Notes: generated by a model not told the origin, from the sequence alone. 64,000 nt of DNA from Clostridia bacterium (GCA_902363595.1 CABJAP010000009.1:140794-204793); one strand, 5' to 3'; counted from the first letter of the stretch, positions 9,047 through 18,594 are shown. Translations and numbers: made by a program.

Positions 9047-9769
9047 ATGTTAAATAAAGAGCGTATGCCGGTTCATGTGGCCATCATCATGGATGGAAAC
9101 GGAAGATGGGCAAAACAAAAAAACCTGCCCCGGGTAATGGGTCATAATGCCGGAATGAAGGCCATGAAAAAGATCGTGGACCACTCTGACAAGCTGGGGA
9201 TCAAGTATCTGACTGTTTACGCTTTTTCCACGGAAAACTGGAAACGGTCTCTGGCCGAAGTAACAGGAATCTTCAAACTGCTGGTCGCTTATGTGAACAG
9301 TGATTTGAAAGGACTGATCGACAACAACGTAAGAGTAAAGGTGCTGGGCGATTATTCCCAAATACCCGAAGATGCAAAAAAGAGTTTGGAAAAAACACTG
9401 GAGGCGACCAAAGACAACACGGGACTCCAGTTCAACATAGCCTTGAATTATGGGGGAAGAGATGAGATCAGGCGCGCTGTCTGCGCCATCGGAGAAGAGA
9501 TTAAAGAGGGCCTCTTAGAGCCGCAAGACATTACGGAAGAAATCATCGCCGACCATCTGTTCACAGGAAGCGACGGCGCCGATGCGCCGGATCCAGAACT
9601 GGTGATCCGCACCAGCGGCGAACTGCGCCTATCCAATTATCTGCTGTGGCAGACGGCTTACAGCGAGCTGGTGTTTACCGACGTATTGTGGCCGGAATTC
9701 ACCCCGGAGGAGTACGAAAAGGCAATCGAAGAATATCAGAGCCGCCACAGGCGGTTCGGCGGGAGGTAA
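9047..9769 (+). CDS. uppS: Undecaprenyl diphosphate synthase
   Basis: cis-Prenyltransferase that extends farnesyl diphosphate with isopentenyl diphosphate to C55-PP, the precursor of the wall lipid carrier. HVAIIMDGNGRWAKQ at residues ~9-23 carries the catalytic Asp and the phosphate loop, FSTENWKRS follows, and the C-terminal RTSGELRLSNYLLWQTAYSE binding segment is intact. 240 residues, usual length. AGAGGA precedes the ATG. cdsA starts 4 bases after the stop, so the two are coupled. Confidence 0.97.
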   Translation: MLNKERMPVHVAIIMDGNGRWAKQKNLPRVMGHNAGMKAMKKIVDHSDKLGIKYLTVYAFSTENWKRSLAEVTGIFKLLVAYVNSDLKGLIDNNVRVKVLGDYSQIPEDAKKSLEKTLEATKDNTGLQFNIALNYGGRDEIRRAVCAIGEEIKEGLLEPQDITEEIIADHLFTGSDGADAPDPELVIRTSGELRLSNYLLWQTAYSELVFTDVLWPEFTPEEYEKAIEEYQSRHRRFGGR

Positions 9770-9772
9770 GTT

Positions 9773-10555
9773 ATGAAAACAAGAATTTTATCCGGGCTGA
9801 TCATGGTGCCGCTTTTAGCGGTGCTGTATTTTGGCGGATATGTTCTGATGCTGGCCTGTTTCCTCATTGGAGTCATGGCTGTACGGGAATTCTATCACGG
9901 ATTTGAAGCCATGGGCGTCAAACCGTGCTACAATGCTGCCTATGCGGCGATTCTGGGGCTTTATGCCATCAATATGTTCACAAAGGACTACCACTGGTAC
10001 ATGGTATGGTTTTTCGGCTGCGTGCTGATCAGTCTGCTGTATCTTTTCAAAATCGAGGAAAGAAAGCTGGAGGACGGCATGGCTACGGTAACCGGAATCT
10101 TTTATATCGTCTTTTTCTCCTATCACGTGCTTTTGGTAGATCAGACGGGAGAATATTCCATCTTGGTATGGCTCATTGTCCTTACTGCTTTTGGAACTGA
10201 TGTCATGGCCTACTTCACCGGCGTATTGTTAGGCAGACATAAGCTTTGCCCAAAGATCAGCCCAAAGAAGACCATCGAAGGGTCCATCGGCGGAATTTTA
10301 GGAAGCGTGATTCTGTGCGGACTGTTCAGCTGGTTCTTTATACCGAGGCTGCTGATTCACTGCCTGATGATCGGGCTTTTGGGAGGAATCATATCTCAGT
10401 TCGGAGATTTGACAGCTTCCATTTTCAAGAGAAAGATGGGAATCAAAGATTACGGCAATCTGATCCCCGGCCACGGCGGTATTTTGGATCGGTTCGACAG
10501 CGTGCTGTTTACAGCGCCAATGGTATATTATTACATTATATTGATATTGGGGTAA
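9773..10555 (+). CDS. cdsA: Phosphatidate cytidylyltransferase
   Basis: Integral membrane enzyme that makes CDP-diacylglycerol from phosphatidic acid and CTP. About eight membrane helices in 260 residues; the C-terminal signature is complete (SQFGDLTASIFKRKMGIKDYGNLIPGHGGILDRFDS). TVL-like PKKTIEGSIGG is also typical. GGGAGG precedes the ATG. It lies in the lipid block uppS-cdsA-dxr-rseP as in most Firmicutes. Confidence 0.96.
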   Translation: MKTRILSGLIMVPLLAVLYFGGYVLMLACFLIGVMAVREFYHGFEAMGVKPCYNAAYAAILGLYAINMFTKDYHWYMVWFFGCVLISLLYLFKIEERKLEDGMATVTGIFYIVFFSYHVLLVDQTGEYSILVWLIVLTAFGTDVMAYFTGVLLGRHKLCPKISPKKTIEGSIGGILGSVILCGLFSWFFIPRLLIHCLMIGLLGGIISQFGDLTASIFKRKMGIKDYGNLIPGHGGILDRFDSVLFTAPMVYYYIILILG

Positions 10556-10558
10556 GAG

Positions 10559-11017
10559 ATGAAAAAAATTGCAATCGCGGCTGGCCTGCTCATCTGCGCG
10601 GCGCTGGTTCTTTCAGCCTGCGGCGATAAAAGCGCAGACAAAGAAGCGGAAGAAGAAAACACACCTGTCCAGGTGGTGAAACAATATTTTGCGTATTGGG
10701 CCAATAAGGATCAGACTTCCATGGACAGGCTGGTCATCGATGACCAGAAAACGGAAGGGGATGATCCGGATATCACATTGGTCACCTCTCTGACGCTGAA
10801 CAGCTGCATGGAAGTGGCCGATGAGCTGAAAGAAGAATGGGATCCGGAGCTGTTCGCCGACCCATATGCTTTTGCATATGTGGATACGGATTTTGACATT
10901 GCCTTTGAAGGCGGAGAAAGCCCCGGGTACGCGGATGGAAACTATCAGGAGCGTTTTTACCTGGTCAAAGAAACAAAAGATTCCCAATGGAAAATCGTAT
11001 CGAGAGGTTTAGGTTAA
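10559..11017 (+). CDS. Lipoprotein of unknown function
   Basis: A 152-residue protein with a lipoprotein signal (basic MKK, hydrophobic core, LSAC lipobox with Cys at residue 21), then an acidic linker and a domain beginning VQVVKQYFAYWANKDQTSMD. That opening resembles small NTF2-like extracytoplasmic domains such as DUF4878/DUF4829; this is an impression, not a search result. It sits with a 3-base gap after cdsA and directly abuts dxr, so it is certainly co-transcribed with the lipid and isoprenoid genes, an unusual place for a lipoprotein. Confidence 0.8.
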   Translation: MKKIAIAAGLLICAALVLSACGDKSADKEAEEENTPVQVVKQYFAYWANKDQTSMDRLVIDDQKTEGDDPDITLVTSLTLNSCMEVADELKEEWDPELFADPYAFAYVDTDFDIAFEGGESPGYADGNYQERFYLVKETKDSQWKIVSRGLG

Positions 11018-12157
11018 ATGAAAAAAATCGCAATTTTAGGAAGCACCGGCTCTATCGGTACTCAGGCGCTGGATGTCATCGCTCATCATCCCGACCGGTT
11101 TTGTGTGACCGTCCTTTCCTGCAGCAGAAAAATCGATCGCCTCTGCCAGCAGATCGAGGAGTTCCATCCCCAGATGGTGGTTGTTGAGCAGGAAAAAGAT
11201 GCGCTCGATTTGGCGAAAAAATATCCGGATATCCAGGTGGAATTCGGAGAGAAGGGACTGATCGGGGCCGCCTGCGGCGACTGGGATATGGTGCTCAATT
11301 CCTTGATGGGAATTCGGGGAATGATCCCCACTTACTACGGACTAAAGGCCGGAAACGATATTGCCTTTGCCAATAAAGAAACTTTGGTGGCAGGCGGTGA
11401 GCTGATTATGAATACCGCAGCAGAAACCGGCCAAAAGCTGCTGCCGGTGGACAGCGAACACAGCGCTATTTTTCAGTGCCTTCAGGGAAATCCGCAAAAA
11501 GCGCTGCGAAGAATTTTGCTGACCGCATCCGGCGGACCCTTTCGCGGATTTACTTTGAAACAGCTTGCCCAGGTAACGCTTGCACAGGCGCTGAAACATC
11601 CCAAATGGAACATGGGAAGCAAGATCACCATCGATTCTGCAACCATGATGAATAAGGGGCTGGAAGTCATTGAGGCCAAGTGGCTGTTCGATGTCAGCCT
11701 GGATCAAATCCAGGTGGTAGTCCATCCCCAGAGCATCGTCCACTCAGCCGTGGAATATTGGGACGGATCAGTCATCGCCCAGATGGGAAAGCCGGATATG
11801 CGCATTCCCATCAGCTACGCCTTCAGTTATCCCAAACGGCTTGCCAATGATTACGAGCCTTTGGATCTGTTTACGGAAGGTGCCGCGCTGACCTTTGAAA
11901 AGCCGGATATGGAAGTGTTCAAAAACATCAAGCTGGCCTTTGAAGCTTCACGCATGGGCGGCAGCTATCCTGCCGCGCTCAACGGGGCCAACGAAATACT
12001 GGTCCAGTTGTTTTTAGAAGGGAAAATTCGGTTTATTGATATTCAGAATACCATTGAGCGGGTATTAAATGACCATAAACCGCAATATAATTTAGATTTA
12101 GAGGGAATATTAGAAGCGGACAGACAGGCGCGGGAGTCTGCGCTGACGTTTCTGTAA
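11018..12157 (+). CDS. dxr: 1-deoxy-D-xylulose 5-phosphate reductoisomerase
   Basis: Second enzyme of the MEP isoprenoid pathway: DXP to 2-C-methylerythritol 4-phosphate with NADPH. The NADPH loop LGSTGSIGTQALDVI is at the N-terminus, the substrate and metal site is seen in LPVDSEHSAIFQCL and LTASGGPFRGF, and HPKWNMGSKITIDSATMMNKGLEVIEAKWLF is complete. 379 residues. The ATG follows the lipoprotein stop with no gap. Confidence 0.97.
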   Translation: MKKIAILGSTGSIGTQALDVIAHHPDRFCVTVLSCSRKIDRLCQQIEEFHPQMVVVEQEKDALDLAKKYPDIQVEFGEKGLIGAACGDWDMVLNSLMGIRGMIPTYYGLKAGNDIAFANKETLVAGGELIMNTAAETGQKLLPVDSEHSAIFQCLQGNPQKALRRILLTASGGPFRGFTLKQLAQVTLAQALKHPKWNMGSKITIDSATMMNKGLEVIEAKWLFDVSLDQIQVVVHPQSIVHSAVEYWDGSVIAQMGKPDMRIPISYAFSYPKRLANDYEPLDLFTEGAALTFEKPDMEVFKNIKLAFEASRMGGSYPAALNGANEILVQLFLEGKIRFIDIQNTIERVLNDHKPQYNLDLEGILEADRQARESALTFL

Positions 12158-12175
12158 AGGGAGGAAGAGACCATT

Positions 12176-13189
12176 ATGACGATTGTATATGCCATCATCA
12201 TGTTTTGTCTGCTCATCTTTATCCATGAACTTGGACATTTTATGGCAGCAAAAGCATGCGGCGTAAAAGTAAATGAATTTGCTCTGGGCATGGGCCCGGC
12301 GCTTTTCAAGAAACAAAAGGGAGAGACTCTTTATGCGCTCAGGGCCATTCCAATCGGAGGATACTGCGCCATGGAGGGGGAAGACGAGGAATCGGACGAC
12401 GCCCGGGCGTTCAATAACAAACCGGCCTGGCAAAAAGCCATTATCGTCGTTGCGGGGGCGGCGATGAACCTGCTTTTGTGCATCATCGTTCTTATCATCA
12501 TCGCCCTTTACACCGGGACAGTGACCACCACCATCGATCAGGTAACAGACGGCGGGCCTGCAGCAAAAGCCGGCATAAAGTCAGGGGATGAGATCGTGGC
12601 AATCGATGATAAACCGGTGAAAGAGTGGACCGACATTATTGAGGGAATCGGCGGAGCCAAGGGCCAGGTAATCATTCAAGTCAACCGTCAGGGCGAGGAA
12701 CTGTCTCTGACTTCGGAATTGAGCAAATCCGACGACGGAACCGGCCGCCAGGTGATCGGTATTGTGCCAATGCGGGAGCATAACGTCATAACCGCAGTGG
12801 TAAGCGGTACCGCCAACACATGGAATATGACCAAGATGATGGGAAAAACCATCAAACAGCTCTTTACAGGAGAGGTTTCAACAAAGGAACTGACCGGTCC
12901 GGTGGGCATTGTCTATGCGGTCAATGACACGGCTAAATACGGATTCGTCTACCTGCTTTATCTGACGGCGCTGATCAGTCTCAACCTGGCTATCGTCAAT
13001 ATGCTGCCGCTCCCGGCTTTGGACGGAGGCAGACTGATTTTCATCATTGTCCGTAAAATTACCGGCAGGGCCATAACCGATGAAATGGAGGGAAAGATTC
13101 ATTTCGTGGGTATTATGCTGCTCTTTGCTTTGATGATCTATGTGACCTGGAACGATATTGTCCGGTTCATTGTGCCGATTTTCAACTAG
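12176..13189 (+). CDS. rseP: Site-2 intramembrane zinc protease
   Basis: M50 family protease that cleaves transmembrane substrates such as anti-sigma factors and signal-peptide remnants. HELGHFMAAK near residues 21-30 is the HExxH zinc motif, a PDZ domain lies at ~115-190 (GPAAKAGIKSGDEIV), and the third zinc ligand region is NMLPLPALDGGR near residue 283. 337 residues, four membrane helices. Clustered between dxr and ispG as usual. A candidate ECF sigma factor occurs at 20.9 kb, but no link between them is shown. Confidence 0.96.
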   Translation: MTIVYAIIMFCLLIFIHELGHFMAAKACGVKVNEFALGMGPALFKKQKGETLYALRAIPIGGYCAMEGEDEESDDARAFNNKPAWQKAIIVVAGAAMNLLLCIIVLIIIALYTGTVTTTIDQVTDGGPAAKAGIKSGDEIVAIDDKPVKEWTDIIEGIGGAKGQVIIQVNRQGEELSLTSELSKSDDGTGRQVIGIVPMREHNVITAVVSGTANTWNMTKMMGKTIKQLFTGEVSTKELTGPVGIVYAVNDTAKYGFVYLLYLTALISLNLAIVNMLPLPALDGGRLIFIIVRKITGRAITDEMEGKIHFVGIMLLFALMIYVTWNDIVRFIVPIFN

Positions 13190-13199
13190 GAGGCCAGTT

Positions 13200-14252
13200 A
13201 TGACAAAACAAGTAAACTGCGGCGGTGTGAAGATAGGCAGGGGCGCGCCCCTTTCCATCCAATCCATGACCAATGTCAATACAGCAGATATTCCTGCAGC
13301 AGCAAGACAGATCCGGAAGCTTTCCGACGCAGGTTGTCAGATCGTCCGTCTGGCGGTACCGGACATGGACGCTGCCCGGGCTTTGAAAGAACTGAAAAAA
13401 CAAGCTGATGTCCCACTAGTAGCCGATATTCATTTTGATTATCGGCTGGCTCTTGCCGCCATTGAATCGGGAGTCGACAAAATCCGCATCAATCCCGGCA
13501 ACATTGGAGAAAAGGATAAGATTCGTCAGGTGGCTGACGCGGCCAAAGCGGCCGGCATACCCATCCGAGTAGGCGTCAACTCGGGATCTCTGGAAGCGGA
13601 TATTCTGGAAAAAAACGGCGGACCCACGGCTGAGGGACTGGCTGAAAGCGCGCTGCGCAATGTGGAGATTTTGGAGGACATGAACTTTCACGATATCGTC
13701 ATTTCCCTCAAATCCTCCAATGTGAAGATGAATTACCAGGCTTACAAGATCGTGGCTTCCCAGTCCGACTATCCACTGCACATCGGAGTCACGGAAGCTG
13801 GAACCGTTTCACGGGGAAAAATCAAATCAGCGGCTGGAATCGGGGCGTTGCTTTTGGAGGGCATCGGAGATACGATGCGGGTTTCGTTCACCGCGGATCC
13901 GGTCCAGGAGGTGCTCTTTGCCAAAGAACTGCTTTCCGCCCTGGGCATGAGGGAGAGCGGCATTGATCTGGTTTCCTGCCCGACCTGCGGCAGAACCAAG
14001 GTGGATCTGGAATCCATCGCCCTTCAGGTGGAACGGGGTCTTGCGCCCATCGAAGAAAACATAAAACAAAAGAACATAAAGGTTGCCGTCATGGGCTGTG
14101 CGGTCAACGGCCCTGGAGAGGCCAAAGACGCTGATCTGGGCGTGGCCTGCGGCGACGGAAAAGGCGTGATCTTTGCCAAAGGCGCGATTATTAAAACAGT
14201 GCCGGAGGAAGAAATCGCCGCCGAATTGATAAGGCTGGTGCAAACTCTATGA
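13200..14252 (+). CDS. ispG: 4-hydroxy-3-methylbut-2-enyl diphosphate synthase
   Basis: Iron-sulfur enzyme of the MEP pathway that reductively opens MEcPP to HMBPP. TIM-barrel part (~1-250) and C-terminal cluster domain with CPTCGRTKVDLE and the later Cys of GCAVNGPGEAKDADLG. The frame extends upstream into rseP, but the ATG at 13200 has AGGAGG overlapping the rseP stop and gives the normal 350 residues. With dxr in the same run, two of the MEP steps are encoded here. Confidence 0.96.
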   Translation: MTKQVNCGGVKIGRGAPLSIQSMTNVNTADIPAAARQIRKLSDAGCQIVRLAVPDMDAARALKELKKQADVPLVADIHFDYRLALAAIESGVDKIRINPGNIGEKDKIRQVADAAKAAGIPIRVGVNSGSLEADILEKNGGPTAEGLAESALRNVEILEDMNFHDIVISLKSSNVKMNYQAYKIVASQSDYPLHIGVTEAGTVSRGKIKSAAGIGALLLEGIGDTMRVSFTADPVQEVLFAKELLSALGMRESGIDLVSCPTCGRTKVDLESIALQVERGLAPIEENIKQKNIKVAVMGCAVNGPGEAKDADLGVACGDGKGVIFAKGAIIKTVPEEEIAAELIRLVQTL

Positions 14253-14314
14253 AACGCCATACATATGGTAAGAATGAAAGACTTGAATCACCACCAGGAT
14301 TTTTTAGGTAGAAT

Positions 14315-17300
14315 ATGAAAGAATTAATCGAAAACAGCATTACATGGACCAAGCTGGGAAAACATCCCAAAACCGAATACAACTACACCATTGAGCGGGC
14401 CGTATTGGGCAAATACAACCAGATTTTGACCATACAGATTCGGCTCAATTTTGTGATGCCCTTTCCCGACGTGGAAAAGATACAGGCCATTGCCAAGAGT
14501 GAAGTGGAAGGCCTTTCCGGTGTAGAACTGACCTTTGCTTATGAGGATATGATTCAGACACCGGAGGAGATCATCGCCCTCTTCATCGAGCATATGATTC
14601 ATATTGTCAACGGCAGCTACGCCCCCATTACTAAGACCATCTTCCCTGAAAAATTTCAATTTAAAGATGGCAGGCTGACCATTTTTGCATTGGGAGAAAC
14701 CTCCGTTTCTCTGCTCAATGAGCAGGTTGCCAGTAAATTTGAACGGCTTCTTCATCAAAATTTTGGAATTGAGGCGGTCGTTGAATTTGAAAATCATCAA
14801 GAAATCTACGAAAAAGCCCACCAAGAGATTAAGGAACGGGAGAAGAAGGACGCAGAGGAAAACAAAAAGCGGCAGATGCAGGCCCAGAGCCGTCCAAAGC
14901 GGGAACAGGCAGAAAGCGGCGGAAACGGCGGGGCACCATGGGGCGAGAAAAAATCCTGGGGAAAGAAAAAAGACCAGTACGAGCCTGTTTCGGGAAACCG
15001 GATCATGGGAAAGCCGATTTTCGGCGACCCTACGCCGTTGGGACAAGTTACCGTAGAAAGCGGAAAAGTGGTGATCGAAGGAATCCTTTTCAAAAAGGCA
15101 GAGAGGACGATCAAGAGCGGTTCCAAGTTGATCACACTGCTGATTACAGATAAAAAGACTTCCCTCTGTGTCAAGTTTTTCGCACCTGAACAAAAGTGGC
15201 AGGATGTGGACGAGCATCTGAAAAGCGGCGACGTAGTAAAAATTGCCGGTGATGCGGAATGGGATATGTTTGATAATGTTCTCACCGTAAAGGCTAGGAG
15301 CATTGAAAAGGGCGAAAAACAGTTCCGGCAGGACAACAGCGAAGAGAAAAGAGTGGAGCTGCATGTACATACGAAAATGAGTGCCATGGATGGACTCAAT
15401 GATGTCAAGCATTTGGTCAAAACAGCTGAAAGCTGGGGCCATAAAGCGATCGCCATCACGGACCATGGGGTTGTTCAGGCATTTCCTGATGCTTCCCACG
15501 CAGGGAAGGATATCAAGATTCTTTACGGAGTGGAAGGCTATTTGCTGGAAGATCGGGATTGCATCCGGGAAGACGGAACCATCGAATACAAGAAAAAGGG
15601 TACCAACCATGTAATCATCTTGGCGAAGAACAGGGTGGGGCTGAAGAACTTATACAAGCTGGTTTCTTATTCCCATTTAAACTATTTTTATAAAAGGCCG
15701 AGAATGCCCAAATCCGTAGTGACTGCCCACAGGGAAGGCTTGATTATCGGTTCGGCTTGTGAGGCTGGAGAGATTTACCGGGCTGTTCTTCAAAAAGAGA
15801 GCCCGGAAGAGATCGAGCGGCTGGTGAATTTTTACGATTATCTGGAGATTCAGCCTCTGATCAACAATCAGTTCCTCATCAACAACGGCACAGTGAGGGA
15901 TAAGAAGCAGCTGATGGACATCAACCGAGAGATCATCGCCCTGGGAGAAAAATATGGCAAACCAGTAGTTGCCACCTGTGATTCCCACTATTTTGATGAA
16001 GAAGAAGCGCTGTACCGTCGGATTTTGATGGCTGGTCAGGGATTCAAAGATGTGGAGGGAGACAAAGGTCTATATTTTCGGACTACTGAGGAAATGCTGG
16101 AAGAGTTCTCCTATTTGGGGGCAGAGACGGCTCGCAGAGTTGTCATCGAAGCGCCCAACGCCATTGCGGATCAGATTGAGCGTATGATGCCAGTGCCGGA
16201 GGGGAAATTCCCCCCCAAGATCGATCGCTCGGATGAGATTCTGCGGGAAAAATGCGAAGAGCGAGTTGTCGCCATGTACGGCGATCCTGTGCCTGCCGAG
16301 ATTCGGGCACGATTGGACAAAGAGTTGAATTCCATCATTAATAATGGTTATTCGGTTATGTATATGGCGGCTGAAATGCTGGTGAACAAATCCATGAGCG
16401 ACGGCTACCTGGTCGGATCCCGAGGCTCTGTTGGGTCTTCTTTTGTTGCTACCATGTCTGGGATCACCGAGGTAAATCCGCTGGAACCCCATTATCTGTG
16501 CCCCAACTGCAAGCACTTGGAATGGGGCGATAAAGAAAAGTATGACTGCGGCGTGGATATGCCGGAGAAAAACTGTCCGGTCTGCGGTACCAAATACGAT
16601 CAGGAGGGCTTTTCCATTCCATTTGAAACCTTCCTCGGTTTTGAAGCAGATAAAGAACCGGATATCGATCTGAACTTTGCTGGTGAATATCAGGGAACCG
16701 CCCACAAATACGTCGATGAAATCTTCGGCGCTGAAAATGTATATAAAGCCGGTACCATCGGTACGATCCAGGGAAAGACCGCCTATGGATACGTGATGAA
16801 ATATTTTGAAGAGCGGCAGCAGCCCATCAACAAATTCGAGGCTGACCGCCTCACCAGCTGCTGTGAAGGTGTCAGAAGAACGTCTGGACAGCATCCGGGC
16901 GGTATCATCATCGTGCCCCGCGGCCATGAGATTTTTGAGTTCTGCCCGGTTCAGCATCCGGCCAATGACGTGAATTCGGATATTGTCACCACCCATTTTG
17001 ACTATCACTCCATTGACCAGAACCTGCTGAAGCTGGATATCCTGGGACACGATGTGCCGTCCATGATCCGTCAGCTCCAGGATATGACTGGAGTCGACCC
17101 TTTGAAGGTACCCCTGAAAGATGAAAAAGTAAACAGTATCTTTATCGGGACCGACGGACTGGACATCAAAGACCCGGACTACAAATTTACCCACGGCAGC
17201 TACGGAATTCCCGAATTCGGCACGTCGTTTACCCGTAAAATGCTGGACGATACTCAGCCCACCAGATTTGCCGATCTGGTGCGCATTTCAGGGTTTTCCC

Positions 17301-18079
17301 ACGGGACCGACGTGTGGCTCAATAATGCTCAGGATCTGATTGTCAAAGGGATTGCCACCATGAAGGATGCCATCTCTACTCGAGACGATATTATGAACTA
17401 TCTGCGGCTGAAAGGCCTGCCCAACAAAGATGCTTTTACCATCATGGAAAAGGTGAGGAAGGGGAAAGGGCTGACTCCGGAGCAGGAAAAACTCATGCGG
17501 GAGCATCAGGTACCAGAGTGGTATATTGACTCATGTAAAAAAATCAAATACATGTTCCCCAGAGCCCATGCGGTCGCCTATGTAATGATGTCCTACCGGA
17601 TCGCATATTACAAGGTTTATTATCCGCCGCAGTTTTATGCGGTCTACTTTACCACCAAAGCCGCTGACTTTAACGAAAAAGTCATCTTAAAGGGCGCTGT
17701 TTCCATCCAGGAAAAAATGGAGGAAATCATCAATAAGGGCAACAATGCTTCCAAAAAGGAAGAAGCGGAAATGACCGTCTATGAGGTTGCCTATGAAATG
17801 TATGCCAGAGGATACGAATTTCTTCCGGCGCGGCTGGGCCGTTCGGACGGAACTAAGTTCGGAACAGAGGACGGCAAAGTGACGCTGCCCTTTGTAGCAG
17901 TCACCGGTGTAGGTGAAAACGCTGCCAAATCTTTGGCGGAAGAATACAAAAACCGTCCCTACGAAACGGTGGATGAGATTCGCGACCGGGCCAAGATCAA
18001 CAAAACGGCCATTGAAGAGTTGCGTGAACACGGCGTTCTGGAAGGACTGCCGGAAACAGACCAGCTCAGCTTGTTTTAA
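14315..18079 (+). CDS. polC: DNA polymerase III alpha subunit PolC without exonuclease domain
   Basis: Gram-positive replicative polymerase, 1254 residues versus ~1430 typical. Order: N-terminal domain and charged linker (~1-230), OB-fold (~240-340), PHP domain starting VELHVHTKMSAMDG with HVH at residues 350-352, then the polymerase with GSRGSVGSS, zinc knuckle (CPNCKHLEW...NCPVC), catalytic PDIDLNF near 783, and QLSLF end. The 3'-5' exonuclease that normally interrupts the PHP domain (with its VETTG motif) is missing: GVEGYLLED (~405) runs through about 20 residues into NHVIILAKNRVGLKNLYKLV. The frame is uninterrupted, so this is a clean domain absence. AGG precedes the ATG weakly. A terminator follows. 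Confidence 0.96.
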   Translation: MKELIENSITWTKLGKHPKTEYNYTIERAVLGKYNQILTIQIRLNFVMPFPDVEKIQAIAKSEVEGLSGVELTFAYEDMIQTPEEIIALFIEHMIHIVNGSYAPITKTIFPEKFQFKDGRLTIFALGETSVSLLNEQVASKFERLLHQNFGIEAVVEFENHQEIYEKAHQEIKEREKKDAEENKKRQMQAQSRPKREQAESGGNGGAPWGEKKSWGKKKDQYEPVSGNRIMGKPIFGDPTPLGQVTVESGKVVIEGILFKKAERTIKSGSKLITLLITDKKTSLCVKFFAPEQKWQDVDEHLKSGDVVKIAGDAEWDMFDNVLTVKARSIEKGEKQFRQDNSEEKRVELHVHTKMSAMDGLNDVKHLVKTAESWGHKAIAITDHGVVQAFPDASHAGKDIKILYGVEGYLLEDRDCIREDGTIEYKKKGTNHVIILAKNRVGLKNLYKLVSYSHLNYFYKRPRMPKSVVTAHREGLIIGSACEAGEIYRAVLQKESPEEIERLVNFYDYLEIQPLINNQFLINNGTVRDKKQLMDINREIIALGEKYGKPVVATCDSHYFDEEEALYRRILMAGQGFKDVEGDKGLYFRTTEEMLEEFSYLGAETARRVVIEAPNAIADQIERMMPVPEGKFPPKIDRSDEILREKCEERVVAMYGDPVPAEIRARLDKELNSIINNGYSVMYMAAEMLVNKSMSDGYLVGSRGSVGSSFVATMSGITEVNPLEPHYLCPNCKHLEWGDKEKYDCGVDMPEKNCPVCGTKYDQEGFSIPFETFLGFEADKEPDIDLNFAGEYQGTAHKYVDEIFGAENVYKAGTIGTIQGKTAYGYVMKYFEERQQPINKFEADRLTSCCEGVRRTSGQHPGGIIIVPRGHEIFEFCPVQHPANDVNSDIVTTHFDYHSIDQNLLKLDILGHDVPSMIRQLQDMTGVDPLKVPLKDEKVNSIFIGTDGLDIKDPDYKFTHGSYGIPEFGTSFTRKMLDDTQPTRFADLVRISGFSHGTDVWLNNAQDLIVKGIATMKDAISTRDDIMNYLRLKGLPNKDAFTIMEKVRKGKGLTPEQEKLMREHQVPEWYIDSCKKIKYMFPRAHAVAYVMMSYRIAYYKVYYPPQFYAVYFTTKAADFNEKVILKGAVSIQEKMEEIINKGNNASKKEEAEMTVYEVAYEMYARGYEFLPARLGRSDGTKFGTEDGKVTLPFVAVTGVGENAAKSLAEEYKNRPYETVDEIRDRAKINKTAIEELREHGVLEGLPETDQLSLF

Positions 18080-18119
18080 TTCAATCAAGCCCAGCTTTAT
18101 ACAGCCGCCAGGCGTTTAG

Positions 18120-18166
18120 AACTGCACTAATTTTGAAGCTTCGATCAAAATTAGTGCAGTTTTTTA
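18120..18166 (+). terminator. Strong terminator after polC
   Basis: A perfect 17-bp stem (18120-18136 with 18145-18161) and 8-base loop, followed by a T-run. It ends the pyrH-polC block. Confidence 0.9.
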
Positions 18167-18396
18167 AGCTTGTAGAGGTTGAATTTTGCTAAATCACTTA
18201 AAAGGTTAAATCTCTAAAATTTTGCGCCCGCAAACCTACAAAATTTACACGAATTTCACCATCTGCCACATTCCAGCTGCGGTGCCGTTTTATGTATGTT
18301 ACAAATATATAACAATATTATATATTTGTAATTCTTATCATATTTATTTGTTTTTGCGTAAATTATAATCAAATAACAGGAAGGTGATGAATAAAT
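18167..18396. other. Intergenic region with repeat remnant and operator
   Basis: Holds a diverged copy of the dispersed CGCAAACC repeat near 18224-18240, the perfect inverted repeat at 18299-18331 and a TATAAT at 18364-18369. No gene seen. Confidence 0.55.
18299..18331. promoter_or_regulatory. Perfect 14-bp inverted repeat, probable operator
   Basis: TTACAAATATATAA and its exact reverse complement flank a 5-base spacer, about 65 bases before a ribbon-helix-helix gene and upstream of a TATAAT. Autoregulation of that gene is the simplest reading. Confidence 0.55.
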
Positions 18397-18594
18397 ATGA
18401 GCAAAATGATTGAAGTCCCAAAGCGTAAACTAAAGGGCGAAGACGGATATCACACTTTTTCAATTCGAGTGCCGGATGATTTGTATCTTGAACTGGAATG
18501 TTTTACAAAAAAAACGGAACTTTCCCGGAACCAAGTGATTATCATTCTTTTGAAAGAAGCGCTGAAGATTGCCCAGATTAAAGAAGATGTGTAA
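18397..18594 (+). CDS. Small ribbon-helix-helix DNA-binding protein
   Basis: 65 residues with the pattern of an Arc/CopG/MetJ fold: a short beta strand (YHTFSIRVPDDLY) followed by two helices (LYLELECFTKKTELSRNQVIIILLKEALKIA). Such proteins bind DNA as dimers and often repress their own gene; the perfect inverted repeat upstream fits that. AGGAAGGTGATG precedes the ATG. No toxin gene follows on the same strand, so an antitoxin role is not supported; the next gene is convergent. Confidence 0.75.
   Translation: MSKMIEVPKRKLKGEDGYHTFSIRVPDDLYLELECFTKKTELSRNQVIIILLKEALKIAQIKEDV

Noticed and set aside
14324..15610. 428-residue minus-strand open frame opposite polC
   Set aside because: Antisense shadow of a strong, conserved gene; no ribosome site or domain.
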